Shown one piece after another: positions 50,892 to 59,377 of a DNA stretch of 64,000 nucleotides. The notes under the pieces were generated by a model. It was not told the origin of the DNA and made no database searches. It was given only the letters and a program-made list of their open reading frames with translations. The stretch covers positions 124,001 through 188,000 of the forward strand of contig NZ_SNWM01000005.1 in the NCBI RefSeq assembly GCF_004362245.1, written 5' to 3'. A program made the position numbers and the translations under genes. The DNA is from Pedobacter duraquae (GTDB taxonomy: Bacteria > Bacteroidota > Bacteroidia > Sphingobacteriales > Sphingobacteriaceae). The first letter of the stretch is position 1. The number at the start of each line of letters is the position of its first letter.

Positions 50892-51928
50892 TGGATATAA
50901 CTTTTGTTTTAGAAAAATTTATACTCGTAGCAATCATCTTTGGCATAAGCCTGGTGATTGCGATGTACTCTACCTACGCCGAGCGTAAGGTTGCTGCGTT
51001 TTTGCAGGATAGGTTAGGTCCTGACAGAGCTGGCCCCGCAGGGATGTTCCAGCCTTTGGCAGATGGACTAAAGATGTTTATGAAGGAAGAGATTATTCCT
51101 ACGAACTCAAATAAGTGGTTGTTTATGGTAGGCCCCGGACTGGCAATGCTTACGGCATGTATTGGCACCGCGGTTATTCCATGGGGTAGCCCAATTGTAT
51201 TCGATGGCAGGATTATTCCTTTACAGGTAACTGATATCAACGTTGGTATCCTGTATATTTTTGGTGTTGTATCGCTGGGTGTATATGGCGTAATGATTGG
51301 TGGTTGGGCTTCCAATAACAAATATTCGTTATTGAGTGCAATCCGTGCAGCGTCACAGAATATCAGTTATGAGATTGCAATGGGATTATCTATTATCGCG
51401 CTGTTGCTTGTTACTGGTACCATGAGTTTAAAAGAAGTAGTTGAACAGCAACACGGCTGGCATTGGAATGTGTTATACCAGCCACTGGGTTTCATTATTT
51501 TTATTGTTTGCTCTTTTGCGGAAACCAACAGAGCACCTTTCGATTTGCCGGAATGCGAAACCGAGCTGATCGGTGGCTATCATACGGAATATTCGTCTAT
51601 GAAATTAGGTTTTTACCTTTTTGCAGAGTATATCAACATGTTTGTGTCTTCTGCAGTAATGGCTGCACTGTATTTCGGTGGCTATAACTATCCGGGGATG
51701 GACTGGGTCCTTGTACACGCAGGAACTGTGATTGCGCCGTTAATCGGAGCAGGTGTTTTCTTTGCCAAGATATTTGCATTCATCTTTTTCTTTATGTGGG
51801 TTCGCTGGACGATTCCACGTTTTAGATACGATCAGCTGATGCACTTGGGCTGGAAAATGCTGACGCCACTAGCCATAGCTAATATTATTATCACAGGGAT
51901 TGTGATAGCCTTAATTGAGAAGTTTTAA
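50891..51928 (+). CDS. nuoH: NADH-quinone oxidoreductase subunit H
   Basis: NuoH links the peripheral arm to the membrane arm and forms part of the quinone tunnel. The 345-residue protein has about eight membrane helices. Signatures are YAERKVAAFLQDRLGPDRAG near residue 29, GPAGMFQPLADGLKMFMKEE near 47, SAIRAASQNISYEIAMGLSI near 150, ETNRAPFDLPECETELIGGY near 211 and FVRWTIPRFRYDQLM-like (WVRWTIPRFRYDQLMHLGWK) near 300. It overlaps nuoG by 1 base. Confidence 0.97.
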   Translation: MDITFVLEKFILVAIIFGISLVIAMYSTYAERKVAAFLQDRLGPDRAGPAGMFQPLADGLKMFMKEEIIPTNSNKWLFMVGPGLAMLTACIGTAVIPWGSPIVFDGRIIPLQVTDINVGILYIFGVVSLGVYGVMIGGWASNNKYSLLSAIRAASQNISYEIAMGLSIIALLLVTGTMSLKEVVEQQHGWHWNVLYQPLGFIIFIVCSFAETNRAPFDLPECETELIGGYHTEYSSMKLGFYLFAEYINMFVSSAVMAALYFGGYNYPGMDWVLVHAGTVIAPLIGAGVFFAKIFAFIFFFMWVRWTIPRFRYDQLMHLGWKMLTPLAIANIIITGIVIALIEKF

Positions 51929-51932
51929 CCAT

Positions 51933-51957
51933 CCGCCATTGCGGAAATAACAGGAGG
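51933..51957 (+). promoter_or_regulatory. Consensus Shine-Dalgarno and small hairpin before nuoI
   Basis: AGGAGG at 51952-51957 lies 4 bases before the nuoI ATG (51962). A small stem CCGC/GCGG with loop CATT (51933-51944) precedes it. Strong Shine-Dalgarno sites are rare in Bacteroidota and this is the only one I saw at a start in this window. Confidence 0.75.
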
Positions 51958-51961
51958 TTTA

Positions 51962-52462
51962 ATGGAACCATTAACCAGTAAAAAGAAAGTATTAGAACAA
52001 AAGCCTTTAACGTTTGCAGAGCGCATGTATCTGCCGGCTATTACCAAAGGTTTGTCCATTACCATCAGTCACTTTTTCAAAAAAGAAGCAACGATAAGAT
52101 ATCCTGAAGTAGAAAGAGAGTTTTCTACCAACTTCAGGGGAATGCACTCTTTAAAGCGTGACGAAAATGGAAAAGAGAGATGCACGGCATGTGGCCTGTG
52201 TGCGCTTTCTTGTCCGGCAGAAGCAATCACCATGATCGCGGCAGAACGTAAGCCTGAAGAGAAAGACCTGTACCGCGAGGAGAAGTATGCGTCAGTATAC
52301 GAGATCAATATGTTGCGTTGCATTTTCTGTGGATTGTGTGAAGAAGCCTGCCCTAAAGAAGCCATCTACCTGGACGGCCCTATTGTGCCTTCAGATTATC
52401 TGAGAAAAGATTTTATCTATGGTAAAGACAAACTGGTAGAAGCGCCTCTGGTGCAGAAATAA
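51962..52462 (+). CDS. nuoI: NADH-quinone oxidoreductase subunit I
   Basis: NuoI carries the N6a and N6b [4Fe-4S] clusters between NuoG and NuoB. The 166-residue protein has two ferredoxin motifs: CTACGLCALSCPAEAI near residue 74 and CIFCGLCEEACPKEAI near 120. It also has TNFRGMHSLKRDENGKERCT, the usual family stretch before the first motif. The gene follows nuoH after 33 bases, one of the longer gaps in the operon, and has an unusually good ribosome binding site. Confidence 0.96.
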   Translation: MEPLTSKKKVLEQKPLTFAERMYLPAITKGLSITISHFFKKEATIRYPEVEREFSTNFRGMHSLKRDENGKERCTACGLCALSCPAEAITMIAAERKPEEKDLYREEKYASVYEINMLRCIFCGLCEEACPKEAIYLDGPIVPSDYLRKDFIYGKDKLVEAPLVQK

Positions 52463-52470
52463 TATTTTAA

Positions 52471-52478
52471 TACATTTG
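52471..52478 (+). promoter_or_regulatory. Possible internal promoter element before nuoJ
   Basis: TACATTTG matches TAnnTTTG in the 47-base gap between nuoI and nuoJ, followed by a small GCCG/CGGC stem. The -33 site is only CTG (52448-52450, spacing 20). It is weak on its own. Confidence 0.35.
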
Positions 52479-52509
52479 CCGCTTTAACGGCTTTAAAACA
52501 AAAAAATCA

Positions 52510-53007
52510 ATGGGTACATCAGTATTCTATATCGTAGCTGCACTCAGCGTATTCTTCTCACTCATGGTGATCTTTTCGAAGAATCCGGTGCACAGCGTAC
52601 TTTATTTAATTGTTACTTTCTTCACGTTTACCGTGCATTATATCCTGTTAAACGCACAGTTTCTGGCTGTAGTTAACTTCATTGTATACATGGGCGCCAT
52701 TATGGTATTATTTCTGTTCGTCCTGATGCTCCTGAACCTGAATAAGGATAATGAACCACTGAAATCTCCTTTGGTAAAAATACTCGGCATTATCGCCGGC
52801 TGCTGCCTGATTGTTACCCTGATCGGGTCGCTTAAAGCAACGGCGTTATCAAATCCATTGTTATTGCAAAATCCAAATCTCGGATTGATCAAAAATCTGG
52901 GTAAAGAATTATTTGGGCCGTTTATGTTGCCTTTTGAATTGTCATCTATCCTGTTGCTTACTGCAATGGTGGGGGCAGTATTGTTAACTAAAAAAGAAAA
53001 AGTATAG
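52510..53007 (+). CDS. nuoJ: NADH-quinone oxidoreductase subunit J
   Basis: NuoJ is a small membrane subunit (ND6-type) of complex I. The 165-residue protein has five predicted helices. The third helix contains FIVYMGAIMVLFLFVLMLLN (residues about 57-76), which holds the pi-bulge important for coupling in the family. The end SSILLLTAMVGAVLLTKKEK is typical too. Its TAG stop overlaps the GTG start of nuoK. Confidence 0.95.
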   Translation: MGTSVFYIVAALSVFFSLMVIFSKNPVHSVLYLIVTFFTFTVHYILLNAQFLAVVNFIVYMGAIMVLFLFVLMLLNLNKDNEPLKSPLVKILGIIAGCCLIVTLIGSLKATALSNPLLLQNPNLGLIKNLGKELFGPFMLPFELSSILLLTAMVGAVLLTKKEKV

Positions 53008-53336
53008 TGGAAAGCATGACACAAACCCTGCAGGGTGTTCCACTCAACCATTACATCTGGCTGAGTACAATCATTTTTACAATCGGTGTAATCGGTGTGC
53101 TGACCCGCAGAAATGCCATCGTAATTTTTATGTCGGTAGAGCTGATGCTCAATGCAGTCAACCTTTTGCTTACAGCTTTCTCTGTGCATAGTAATGATCC
53201 TTCGGGACAGGTTTTCGTATTCTTTATCATGGCACTAGCCGCTGCAGAGGTTGCAGTGGGTTTAAGTATCATCGTTATGGTATACCGAAATACCCAATCT
53301 ACAGATATCAACGTATTGAATCGCCTTAAGTGGTAA
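53007..53336 (+). CDS. nuoK: NADH-quinone oxidoreductase subunit K
   Basis: NuoK (ND4L-type) has three membrane helices with two conserved Glu: one in MSVELMLNAVNLLL near residue 46 and one in AAAEVAVGLSIIVM near 80. The protein has 109 residues with a GTG start at 53007, which overlaps the nuoJ stop; an ATG at 53016 is an alternative three codons in. Overlap with nuoJ favours coupled translation from GTG. Confidence 0.95.
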   Translation: MESMTQTLQGVPLNHYIWLSTIIFTIGVIGVLTRRNAIVIFMSVELMLNAVNLLLTAFSVHSNDPSGQVFVFFIMALAAAEVAVGLSIIVMVYRNTQSTDINVLNRLKW

Positions 53337-53355
53337 TATTTAGCATAGAATAATA

Positions 53356-55251
53356 ATGATCATAGATTTAGTTTGGCTGGTTCCTTTAATTCCCCTTTTA
53401 GGTTTTATCATTAATGGCCTGGGGAGGAATACATTTTCTAAAAGCCTGATAGGTTTTATCGGCAGTGGGGTAATATTGATTTCCTTCCTCATCAGTGTCG
53501 CTATATTTTTTGCGCTGAACGGCAACCCTGTTCAATCACATGAGGTATTTTTGTTCGACTGGATCAGCGCTGGTCAGCTGCACATCCCACTATCTTTTCT
53601 GGTAGATCCATTGAGCAGTATCATGCTGCTGATCATTACTGGTGTAGGGTTTTTAATCCATATCTATTCTGCGGGATACATGCACGATGATGACGGCTTT
53701 GGTAAGTTTTTCAGCTACCTGAACTTATTTATTTTCTTCATGTTGCTGCTGGTATTAGGATCAAACTACATCGTTATGTTTATCGGCTGGGAAGGTGTCG
53801 GACTTTGTTCTTACCTGCTTATCGGTTTCTGGTTCACTAATGCCAGCTATGCTGCTGCAGCAAAGAAAGCATTCGTGATGAACCGTATCGGCGATCTGGG
53901 TTTCCTGATTGCTGTATTTCTGATCTTCACTACTTTCGGTAGCGTTGAGTTTGCTAAAGTATTTCCACAGGCTGCTACATTTATGCCTGGGCACCCAACA
54001 ATTTTATTGATCACACTTTGCCTGTTCATAGGTGCTTGCGGTAAATCGGCACAGTTGCCTTTGTTCACCTGGCTGCCTGATGCGATGGCCGGACCAACGC
54101 CTGTATCAGCTTTGATCCACGCGGCAACCATGGTTACAGCTGGTATCTATATGATCGCACGTTCTAACGTGTTGTTCGACCTTGCTCCAGTTATTCAGCA
54201 TTTGATTGCTATAGTAGGACTTGCTACGGCATTTTTAGGTGCGTTGATAGCCCTTACACAAACAGATATCAAAAAAGTACTTGCTTATTCGACAGTTTCA
54301 CAACTCGGTTATATGTTCCTTGGCTTAGGCGTTGGCGCTTACGACGGTGCTTTTTTCCACGTCATTACCCACGCATTCTTTAAAGCTTTATTGTTCCTTG
54401 GCGCAGGATCTGTGATCCATGCCATGCACCATGAACAGGATATGCGACATATGGGTGGATTGAGAAAGAAACTTCCTGTGACTTTTATCACGATGCTGAT
54501 CGGCACGCTTGCTATCGCGGGTCTGCCACCGTTTTCAGGTTTCTTCTCAAAAGATGAAATCCTGGCGCATGTATATGAGCATGATAAAGTGATGTGGGCG
54601 ATAGGTGCCTTCACCTCGTTCCTGACCGCATTCTATATGTTCAGAATGCTGTTCCTTACTTTCTTTGGAAATTACCGCGGTACACACCATGCTGCAGAGA
54701 AAATCCATGAATCACCAAAATCTATGACGATTCCTTTGATCGTTCTTGCAGTTCTTTCTGCTATTGGCGGAATGATTGGGATTCCGGAAGTTTTGGGTGG
54801 GCATCACTGGTTGTCGCATTGGCTGTCGCCCGTGATTATGCACCATCCCGAAGCAGGAGATCACGGTACAGAACTTATGCTGATGGGTATTACCGTTGCC
54901 GGTGTTGTCGTATCTATTTTTATCGCTTACGCGAGATACATTAAACAGAATCATGTTCCTGTGGCCGACGAAGCAAAACGTCCGGCACTGGCCACCATTT
55001 CCTATCATAAATTTTATATAGATGAGATTTATGATACCGTCATTCGTAAACCGCTTGATGGTCTTTCAACCTTTTTCTACAAAATCGTAGATACTAAAAT
55101 TATTGATGGTATCGTGAATGGATTAGGATGGACTACCAATGAGGCCAGTAAGGGCTTACGACTTGTGCAATCCGGCAATGTCGGATTCTACATCTTCATG
55201 ATGGTAGTCGGCATTATTTCTATGTTATTGTATACTTATTTATCCATCTAA
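53356..55251 (+). CDS. nuoL: NADH-quinone oxidoreductase subunit L
   Basis: NuoL is the distal antiporter-like proton-pumping subunit, with a long lateral helix at its C terminus. The 631-residue protein has about 16 helices. Core signatures are GWEGVGLCSYLLIGFW near residue 140 (conserved Glu), LPLFTWLPDAMAGPTPVSAL near 235, LIHAATMVTAGIYM near 253, and KKVLAYSTVSQLGYMFLGLG near 310. The last helix follows a linker with KFYIDEIYDTVIRKPLDGLS. It comes 19 bases after nuoK. Confidence 0.97.
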   Translation: MIIDLVWLVPLIPLLGFIINGLGRNTFSKSLIGFIGSGVILISFLISVAIFFALNGNPVQSHEVFLFDWISAGQLHIPLSFLVDPLSSIMLLIITGVGFLIHIYSAGYMHDDDGFGKFFSYLNLFIFFMLLLVLGSNYIVMFIGWEGVGLCSYLLIGFWFTNASYAAAAKKAFVMNRIGDLGFLIAVFLIFTTFGSVEFAKVFPQAATFMPGHPTILLITLCLFIGACGKSAQLPLFTWLPDAMAGPTPVSALIHAATMVTAGIYMIARSNVLFDLAPVIQHLIAIVGLATAFLGALIALTQTDIKKVLAYSTVSQLGYMFLGLGVGAYDGAFFHVITHAFFKALLFLGAGSVIHAMHHEQDMRHMGGLRKKLPVTFITMLIGTLAIAGLPPFSGFFSKDEILAHVYEHDKVMWAIGAFTSFLTAFYMFRMLFLTFFGNYRGTHHAAEKIHESPKSMTIPLIVLAVLSAIGGMIGIPEVLGGHHWLSHWLSPVIMHHPEAGDHGTELMLMGITVAGVVVSIFIAYARYIKQNHVPVADEAKRPALATISYHKFYIDEIYDTVIRKPLDGLSTFFYKIVDTKIIDGIVNGLGWTTNEASKGLRLVQSGNVGFYIFMMVVGIISMLLYTYLSI

Positions 55252-55271
55252 AAGAGCGTTCAGGAAAACTA

Positions 55272-56738
55272 ATGGGACAACTTTTAATAATTCTTCTTTT
55301 CTTACCACTGGTTAGTGCCGTTATAACTGCATTTTCTGGTAGGTCTGCTAAGTACGTTGCTTTAATATCTGGTATCGCCTCTCTGGCTGTAGCGTTATTT
55401 GCAGTTGTTAATTTTACCGCCGACAGCAGTACGCAATTCGTTATTAATTATCCGTGGATAGCCACTTTTGGGATTAATTTCCATGCCGGTATTGATGGAA
55501 TCAGCATGATCACCGTGTTGCTTACCAATTTACTGATTCCGATAATAATTTTGGCCAGCTTCAAACATCAGTATAAACAGGAGTCTGCATTCTTTGCGCT
55601 GATCCTGGCTATGCAAACAGGACTATTACTTGTCTTTACGGCAATGGATGCTTTCCTTTTCTATATCGGTTGGGAAGCCGCATTGATACCTGTATACTTT
55701 ATCTGTGCAATTTGGGGAGGCAAAGACAGAATTAAGGTAAACATCAAGTTCTTTGTATATACCGTTGCGGGTTCATTGTTTATGTTATTGGGTATTATCT
55801 ATCTGTATCTGCAAAATCCTGCACATAACTTTGATATCCAGGCATTATATAACCTAAGCCTGGATTCACAACAACAGGGATGGATCTTCTGGTCATTCTT
55901 TATTGCCTTTGCTATCAAAATGCCGATATTCCCTTTCCATACCTGGCAGCCGGATACCTATACTGAAGCTCCTGCAGCCGGAACAATGTTGCTTTCGGGG
56001 ATCATGCTGAAAATGGGTATCTACGGGGTAATCCGTTGGTTATTGCCAATCGTTCCAGCCGGCGTGCAGCATTGGGGTGAAACAGCTATTATCCTTTCTA
56101 TCATTGGTATCGTTTATGCTTCGTTAATAGCCTTTAAACAGCGCAATGCTAAAAGACTTGTTGCTTACTCGTCAATCGCCCACGTTGGGCTGATTTCAGC
56201 GGGCATATTTGCGTTAAACACACAAGGTATGCAAGGTGCAATGGTGCAGATGCTGAGTCACGGTATTAACGTTGTCGGGTTATTCTTTGTACTGGACATC
56301 ATTAGCAGTCGTTTAAAAACAAATACTATTGAAGAGCTTGGTGGTATTGCAAAGGTAGCGCCACAACTGGCTATCGTATTCCTGATCATTTTATTGGGAA
56401 CGGTAGCTTTGCCAGGCACCAACGGATTTATCGGTGAGTTCCTATTATTGATGGGGGTTTATCAATACGGGATCTGGGCGGCAGTAATTGCCGGTCTTAC
56501 CATCATCTTCGGTGCAGTTTATATGCTGAGGATGTATCAGGGAATCATGCTGGGTAAAACTAACGACCTGACGATTGGTTTTACAGATATTCAGGGAACG
56601 GAAAAAATTACCTTGTATATCATTTGTGCACTTGTTATTATTTTGGGTGTATATCCAAAACCTATCCTGCATATATCAGAAGCCGCCGTGCAACATTTAT
56701 TAGAACAGGTAAATCAAAAACTAATTTCGGTAAACTAG
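55272..56738 (+). CDS. nuoM: NADH-quinone oxidoreductase subunit M
   Basis: NuoM is the middle antiporter-like subunit of the membrane arm. The 488-residue protein has about 14 helices, with the conserved Glu in YIGWEAALIPVYFI near residue 137, FHTWQPDTYTEAPAAGTML near 224 and KRLVAYSSIAHVGLISAGIF near 295. The end of the family motif is present in LPGTNGFIGEFLLL near 378. It begins 20 bases after nuoL and ends 4 bases before nuoN. Confidence 0.97.
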   Translation: MGQLLIILLFLPLVSAVITAFSGRSAKYVALISGIASLAVALFAVVNFTADSSTQFVINYPWIATFGINFHAGIDGISMITVLLTNLLIPIIILASFKHQYKQESAFFALILAMQTGLLLVFTAMDAFLFYIGWEAALIPVYFICAIWGGKDRIKVNIKFFVYTVAGSLFMLLGIIYLYLQNPAHNFDIQALYNLSLDSQQQGWIFWSFFIAFAIKMPIFPFHTWQPDTYTEAPAAGTMLLSGIMLKMGIYGVIRWLLPIVPAGVQHWGETAIILSIIGIVYASLIAFKQRNAKRLVAYSSIAHVGLISAGIFALNTQGMQGAMVQMLSHGINVVGLFFVLDIISSRLKTNTIEELGGIAKVAPQLAIVFLIILLGTVALPGTNGFIGEFLLLMGVYQYGIWAAVIAGLTIIFGAVYMLRMYQGIMLGKTNDLTIGFTDIQGTEKITLYIICALVIILGVYPKPILHISEAAVQHLLEQVNQKLISVN

Positions 56739-56742
56739 ACAG

Positions 56743-58116
56743 ATGAATATCATTATAACAATTACGGTTACAGCTTTAGTGGTGCTTTATGCAGGCTTGT
56801 TTAAAGCAAAAAAAGCTTTATTACCCTTAACCCTGCTTGGTTTAATTACCTCATTGGTTTTTGTAGGTACCTCATGGGATCAGAACACAGTTTCTTATAA
56901 CATGATGCAGATGGACAACTATGCTTTGGCATTTTCTGGGCTTATCATCATCGGAACGATTTTCATTTTTCTCCTGACGCAGAACTATTTTGCTGAACAT
57001 AGTGAGAATATAGCGGAGTATTTTACGTTGATTCTTTTCGCCCTGGCGGGGATGATCATTATGGTATCCTACCAGAACATGGCTATGCTGTTTATTGGTA
57101 TCGAAATCATGTCTGTAAGTTTGTATATCCTTGCCGGCATCCGTAAAAGCAACTTCGCGTCTAACGAAGCGTCGCTAAAATACTTCCTGATGGGTGCATT
57201 CTCTACCGGCTTCCTTCTTTTTGGAATCACACTGGTTTATGGCGCAACAGGATCCTTTGATTTAACACATATTAACGAATATCTGGTTGGTAACTATAAG
57301 ATCGTTTCTCCATTGTTCTACCCAGGTTTGATCTTGATCATGATCGGTATGTGTTTCAAGATTGGTGCAGCACCATTTCACTTCTGGACACCTGATGTAT
57401 ACGAAGGCGCGCCAAGCCTGATTACAGCATTCATGTCGACCGTAGTTAAAACTGCTGGTTTTGCAGCTTTTCTTAGGTTATTTGCCGGTACTTTCGCACC
57501 GCTACACGATTTCTGGCTTCCGCCATTGATGGTGATTGTATGTCTGACTTTATTGATCGGTAACGTCACTGCCTTGTTTCAAAAAAACTTTAAAAGAATG
57601 CTGGCTTATTCCAGTATCTCCCATGCAGGTTACCTGCTCTTCTCATTGATCACTTTATCGTCAAGATCGGCAAGTAACGTACTCGTATATGCCGCCGCTT
57701 ATACCTTCGCCAGCATTATCGCCTTTGCGGCGCTGATTGTGGTTAAACAAAAAACCGGTAAAGATGATTTCGAAAGCTTTAACGGATTGGGTAAGAAGAA
57801 TCCCTTCCTGGCCTTCGTATTGACAGTAGCCATGCTTTCTTTATCAGGTATTCCGCTTACAGCAGGCTTCATTGGAAAATACGTGATGTTTCTGAATGTA
57901 ATGGGACAATACCAGATTTATCTGGTAGCGTTTGCCATTTTAAACGCACTTGTTGGCTTCTTCTATTACTTCAGGGTGATTGCCGCTATGTACTTTAAAG
58001 AAGGTTCTGAGCTTTCATTAACACTGCCGCTTCAGTACAAAATTGTATTGGTTTTTTCCTTGGTAATTACTGTTTTTCTGGGTGTTTTCCCGTCCGTAAT
58101 TTTAAATCTGATATAA
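56743..58116 (+). CDS. nuoN: NADH-quinone oxidoreductase subunit N
   Basis: NuoN is the antiporter-like subunit nearest the quinone module. The 457-residue protein has about 14 helices with LFIGIEIMSVSLYILAGIRK near residue 110 (conserved Glu), FHFWTPDVYEGAPSLITAFM near 208, KRMLAYSSISHAGYLLFSLI near 285 and LSGIPLTAGFIGKYVMFLN near 365. It is the last gene of the nuo run. I found no clear intrinsic terminator after it; a hairpin without T run follows. Confidence 0.97.
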   Translation: MNIIITITVTALVVLYAGLFKAKKALLPLTLLGLITSLVFVGTSWDQNTVSYNMMQMDNYALAFSGLIIIGTIFIFLLTQNYFAEHSENIAEYFTLILFALAGMIIMVSYQNMAMLFIGIEIMSVSLYILAGIRKSNFASNEASLKYFLMGAFSTGFLLFGITLVYGATGSFDLTHINEYLVGNYKIVSPLFYPGLILIMIGMCFKIGAAPFHFWTPDVYEGAPSLITAFMSTVVKTAGFAAFLRLFAGTFAPLHDFWLPPLMVIVCLTLLIGNVTALFQKNFKRMLAYSSISHAGYLLFSLITLSSRSASNVLVYAAAYTFASIIAFAALIVVKQKTGKDDFESFNGLGKKNPFLAFVLTVAMLSLSGIPLTAGFIGKYVMFLNVMGQYQIYLVAFAILNALVGFFYYFRVIAAMYFKEGSELSLTLPLQYKIVLVFSLVITVFLGVFPSVILNLI

Positions 58117-58131
58117 GGGGTTCTCTAGATA

Positions 58132-58155
58132 ATTATTTGTAGTTTTACGAATAAT
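58132..58155 (+). other. Hairpin just before the DedA start
   Basis: A 10-bp stem with one G-U pair (ATTATTTGTA with TACGAATAAT, loop GTTT) ends 6 bases before the ATG at 58162. It has no T run, so it is not a typical terminator. It could affect translation of the DedA gene or mRNA ends. Confidence 0.5.
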
Positions 58156-58161
58156 CGAACT

Positions 58162-58833
58162 ATGCACGATTTTTGGAACTCCATACAACACTATATAGCA
58201 CCTGAAAAATTACTGAGAGAAGGTGGTTTTTATGTGGTGTTGTTTGTGATCTTTGCGGAGACGGGCTTGTTCTTTGGATTCTTCCTTCCGGGAGATTATC
58301 TGCTTTTCCTTGCCGGCATGTTTGTTGCAACTGGTAAATTGGATGTAAACCTCTTTGTATTGATTCTGGGTTTGGTAATTGCTGCAATTCTTGGTAATTT
58401 TACGGGGTATTGGTTTGGCAGAAAAACTGGCCCTGTTTTGTATCAACGCAAGGATACTTTCTTCTTCAAAAAGAAATATCTCAAGGCTGCAGAAGAATAT
58501 TACAACAAGCAGGGTGCATTTGCGCTGATTATGGGTAGATTTGTACCGATAGTCAGGACTTTCGCTCCAATTTTTGCCGGAGTTGTTAAACTCGACTTTA
58601 AAAAATTTGCATTATATAATATTTTTGGAGCAATTCTATGGATTGCTTCTTTAACATTGCTCGGATTTTTTTTAGGCAGGAAATTTGAGAAAGAAATTAA
58701 TCATTACCTACTTTATATAATATTAGGCTTTATCACTATAACTACGATTCCTGTACTCTATGCATTTCTGAGGAAAAGAACCACTAATTATGGGGATGAT
58801 ACAAAACAAACACTGAAAAATAAAAATGATTAA
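58162..58833 (+). CDS. DedA-family membrane protein
   Basis: This 223-residue inner-membrane protein belongs to the DedA/SNARE-associated family; some members flip undecaprenyl phosphate or phospholipid head groups. It shows the typical early reentrant part FFGFFLPGDYLLFLAGMF near residue 33 and the signature GRFVPIVRTFAPIFAGVVKL near 128 with its conserved Arg residues, plus four or five hydrophobic segments. The tail is basic (RKRTTNYGDDTKQ). Its end overlaps the pyrophosphatase gene by 8 bases. Which lipid it handles is unknown. Confidence 0.9.
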   Translation: MHDFWNSIQHYIAPEKLLREGGFYVVLFVIFAETGLFFGFFLPGDYLLFLAGMFVATGKLDVNLFVLILGLVIAAILGNFTGYWFGRKTGPVLYQRKDTFFFKKKYLKAAEEYYNKQGAFALIMGRFVPIVRTFAPIFAGVVKLDFKKFALYNIFGAILWIASLTLLGFFLGRKFEKEINHYLLYIILGFITITTIPVLYAFLRKRTTNYGDDTKQTLKNKND

Positions 58834-59377
58834 AGACGAACACCATCCGTGGCACAACGTTTCTCCAGGTAAAAACTTACCTGAGTCTGTAAATGCAATT
58901 ATTGAAATCCCTAAGGGATCTAAAGCGAAGTACGAAATTGACAAAGATTCTAACCTGATTAAGTTAGACCGCGTACTCTTTTCTTCTGTAATGTACCCTG
59001 CTAACTACGGCTTTATCCCGCAAACTTATTGCGATGATAATGACCCTCTGGATATCCTGGTTTTATGTTCTGTTGACGTATATCCATTGTCACTTGTTGA
59101 AGCCAAAGTTATCGGCGTAATGCATATGGTGGATAACGGTGAGCAGGATGACAAAATCATCGCTGTAGCGAAAAACGATATGTCAGTAAACTATATCAAC
59201 GACATCGAAGAATTACCTCCGCATACCATGAAAGAAATTGTACGTTTTTTCCAGGACTATAAAGCCCTTGAAGATAAAAACGTAACAATCGAGCACTTGC
59301 TTGGAAAACGTTATGCATACAAAGTTATTCAGGAAAGTATAGACCTTTACAACAGTACCTTTAGAGATCAATCTTAA
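58826..59377 (+). CDS. ppa: Inorganic pyrophosphatase (class A)
   Basis: This enzyme hydrolyses pyrophosphate to two phosphates and pulls biosynthetic reactions forward. The 183-residue protein has the soluble family I core: EIPKGSKAKYEIDKDSNLIK near residue 27, YPANYGFIPQTYCDDNDPLD near 52 (with the metal-binding Asp set DDNDPLD) and DKIIAVAKND near 110. It overlaps the DedA gene and ends directly before the next ATG, so three genes form a tight operon. Confidence 0.96.
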   Translation: MIKDEHHPWHNVSPGKNLPESVNAIIEIPKGSKAKYEIDKDSNLIKLDRVLFSSVMYPANYGFIPQTYCDDNDPLDILVLCSVDVYPLSLVEAKVIGVMHMVDNGEQDDKIIAVAKNDMSVNYINDIEELPPHTMKEIVRFFQDYKALEDKNVTIEHLLGKRYAYKVIQESIDLYNSTFRDQS

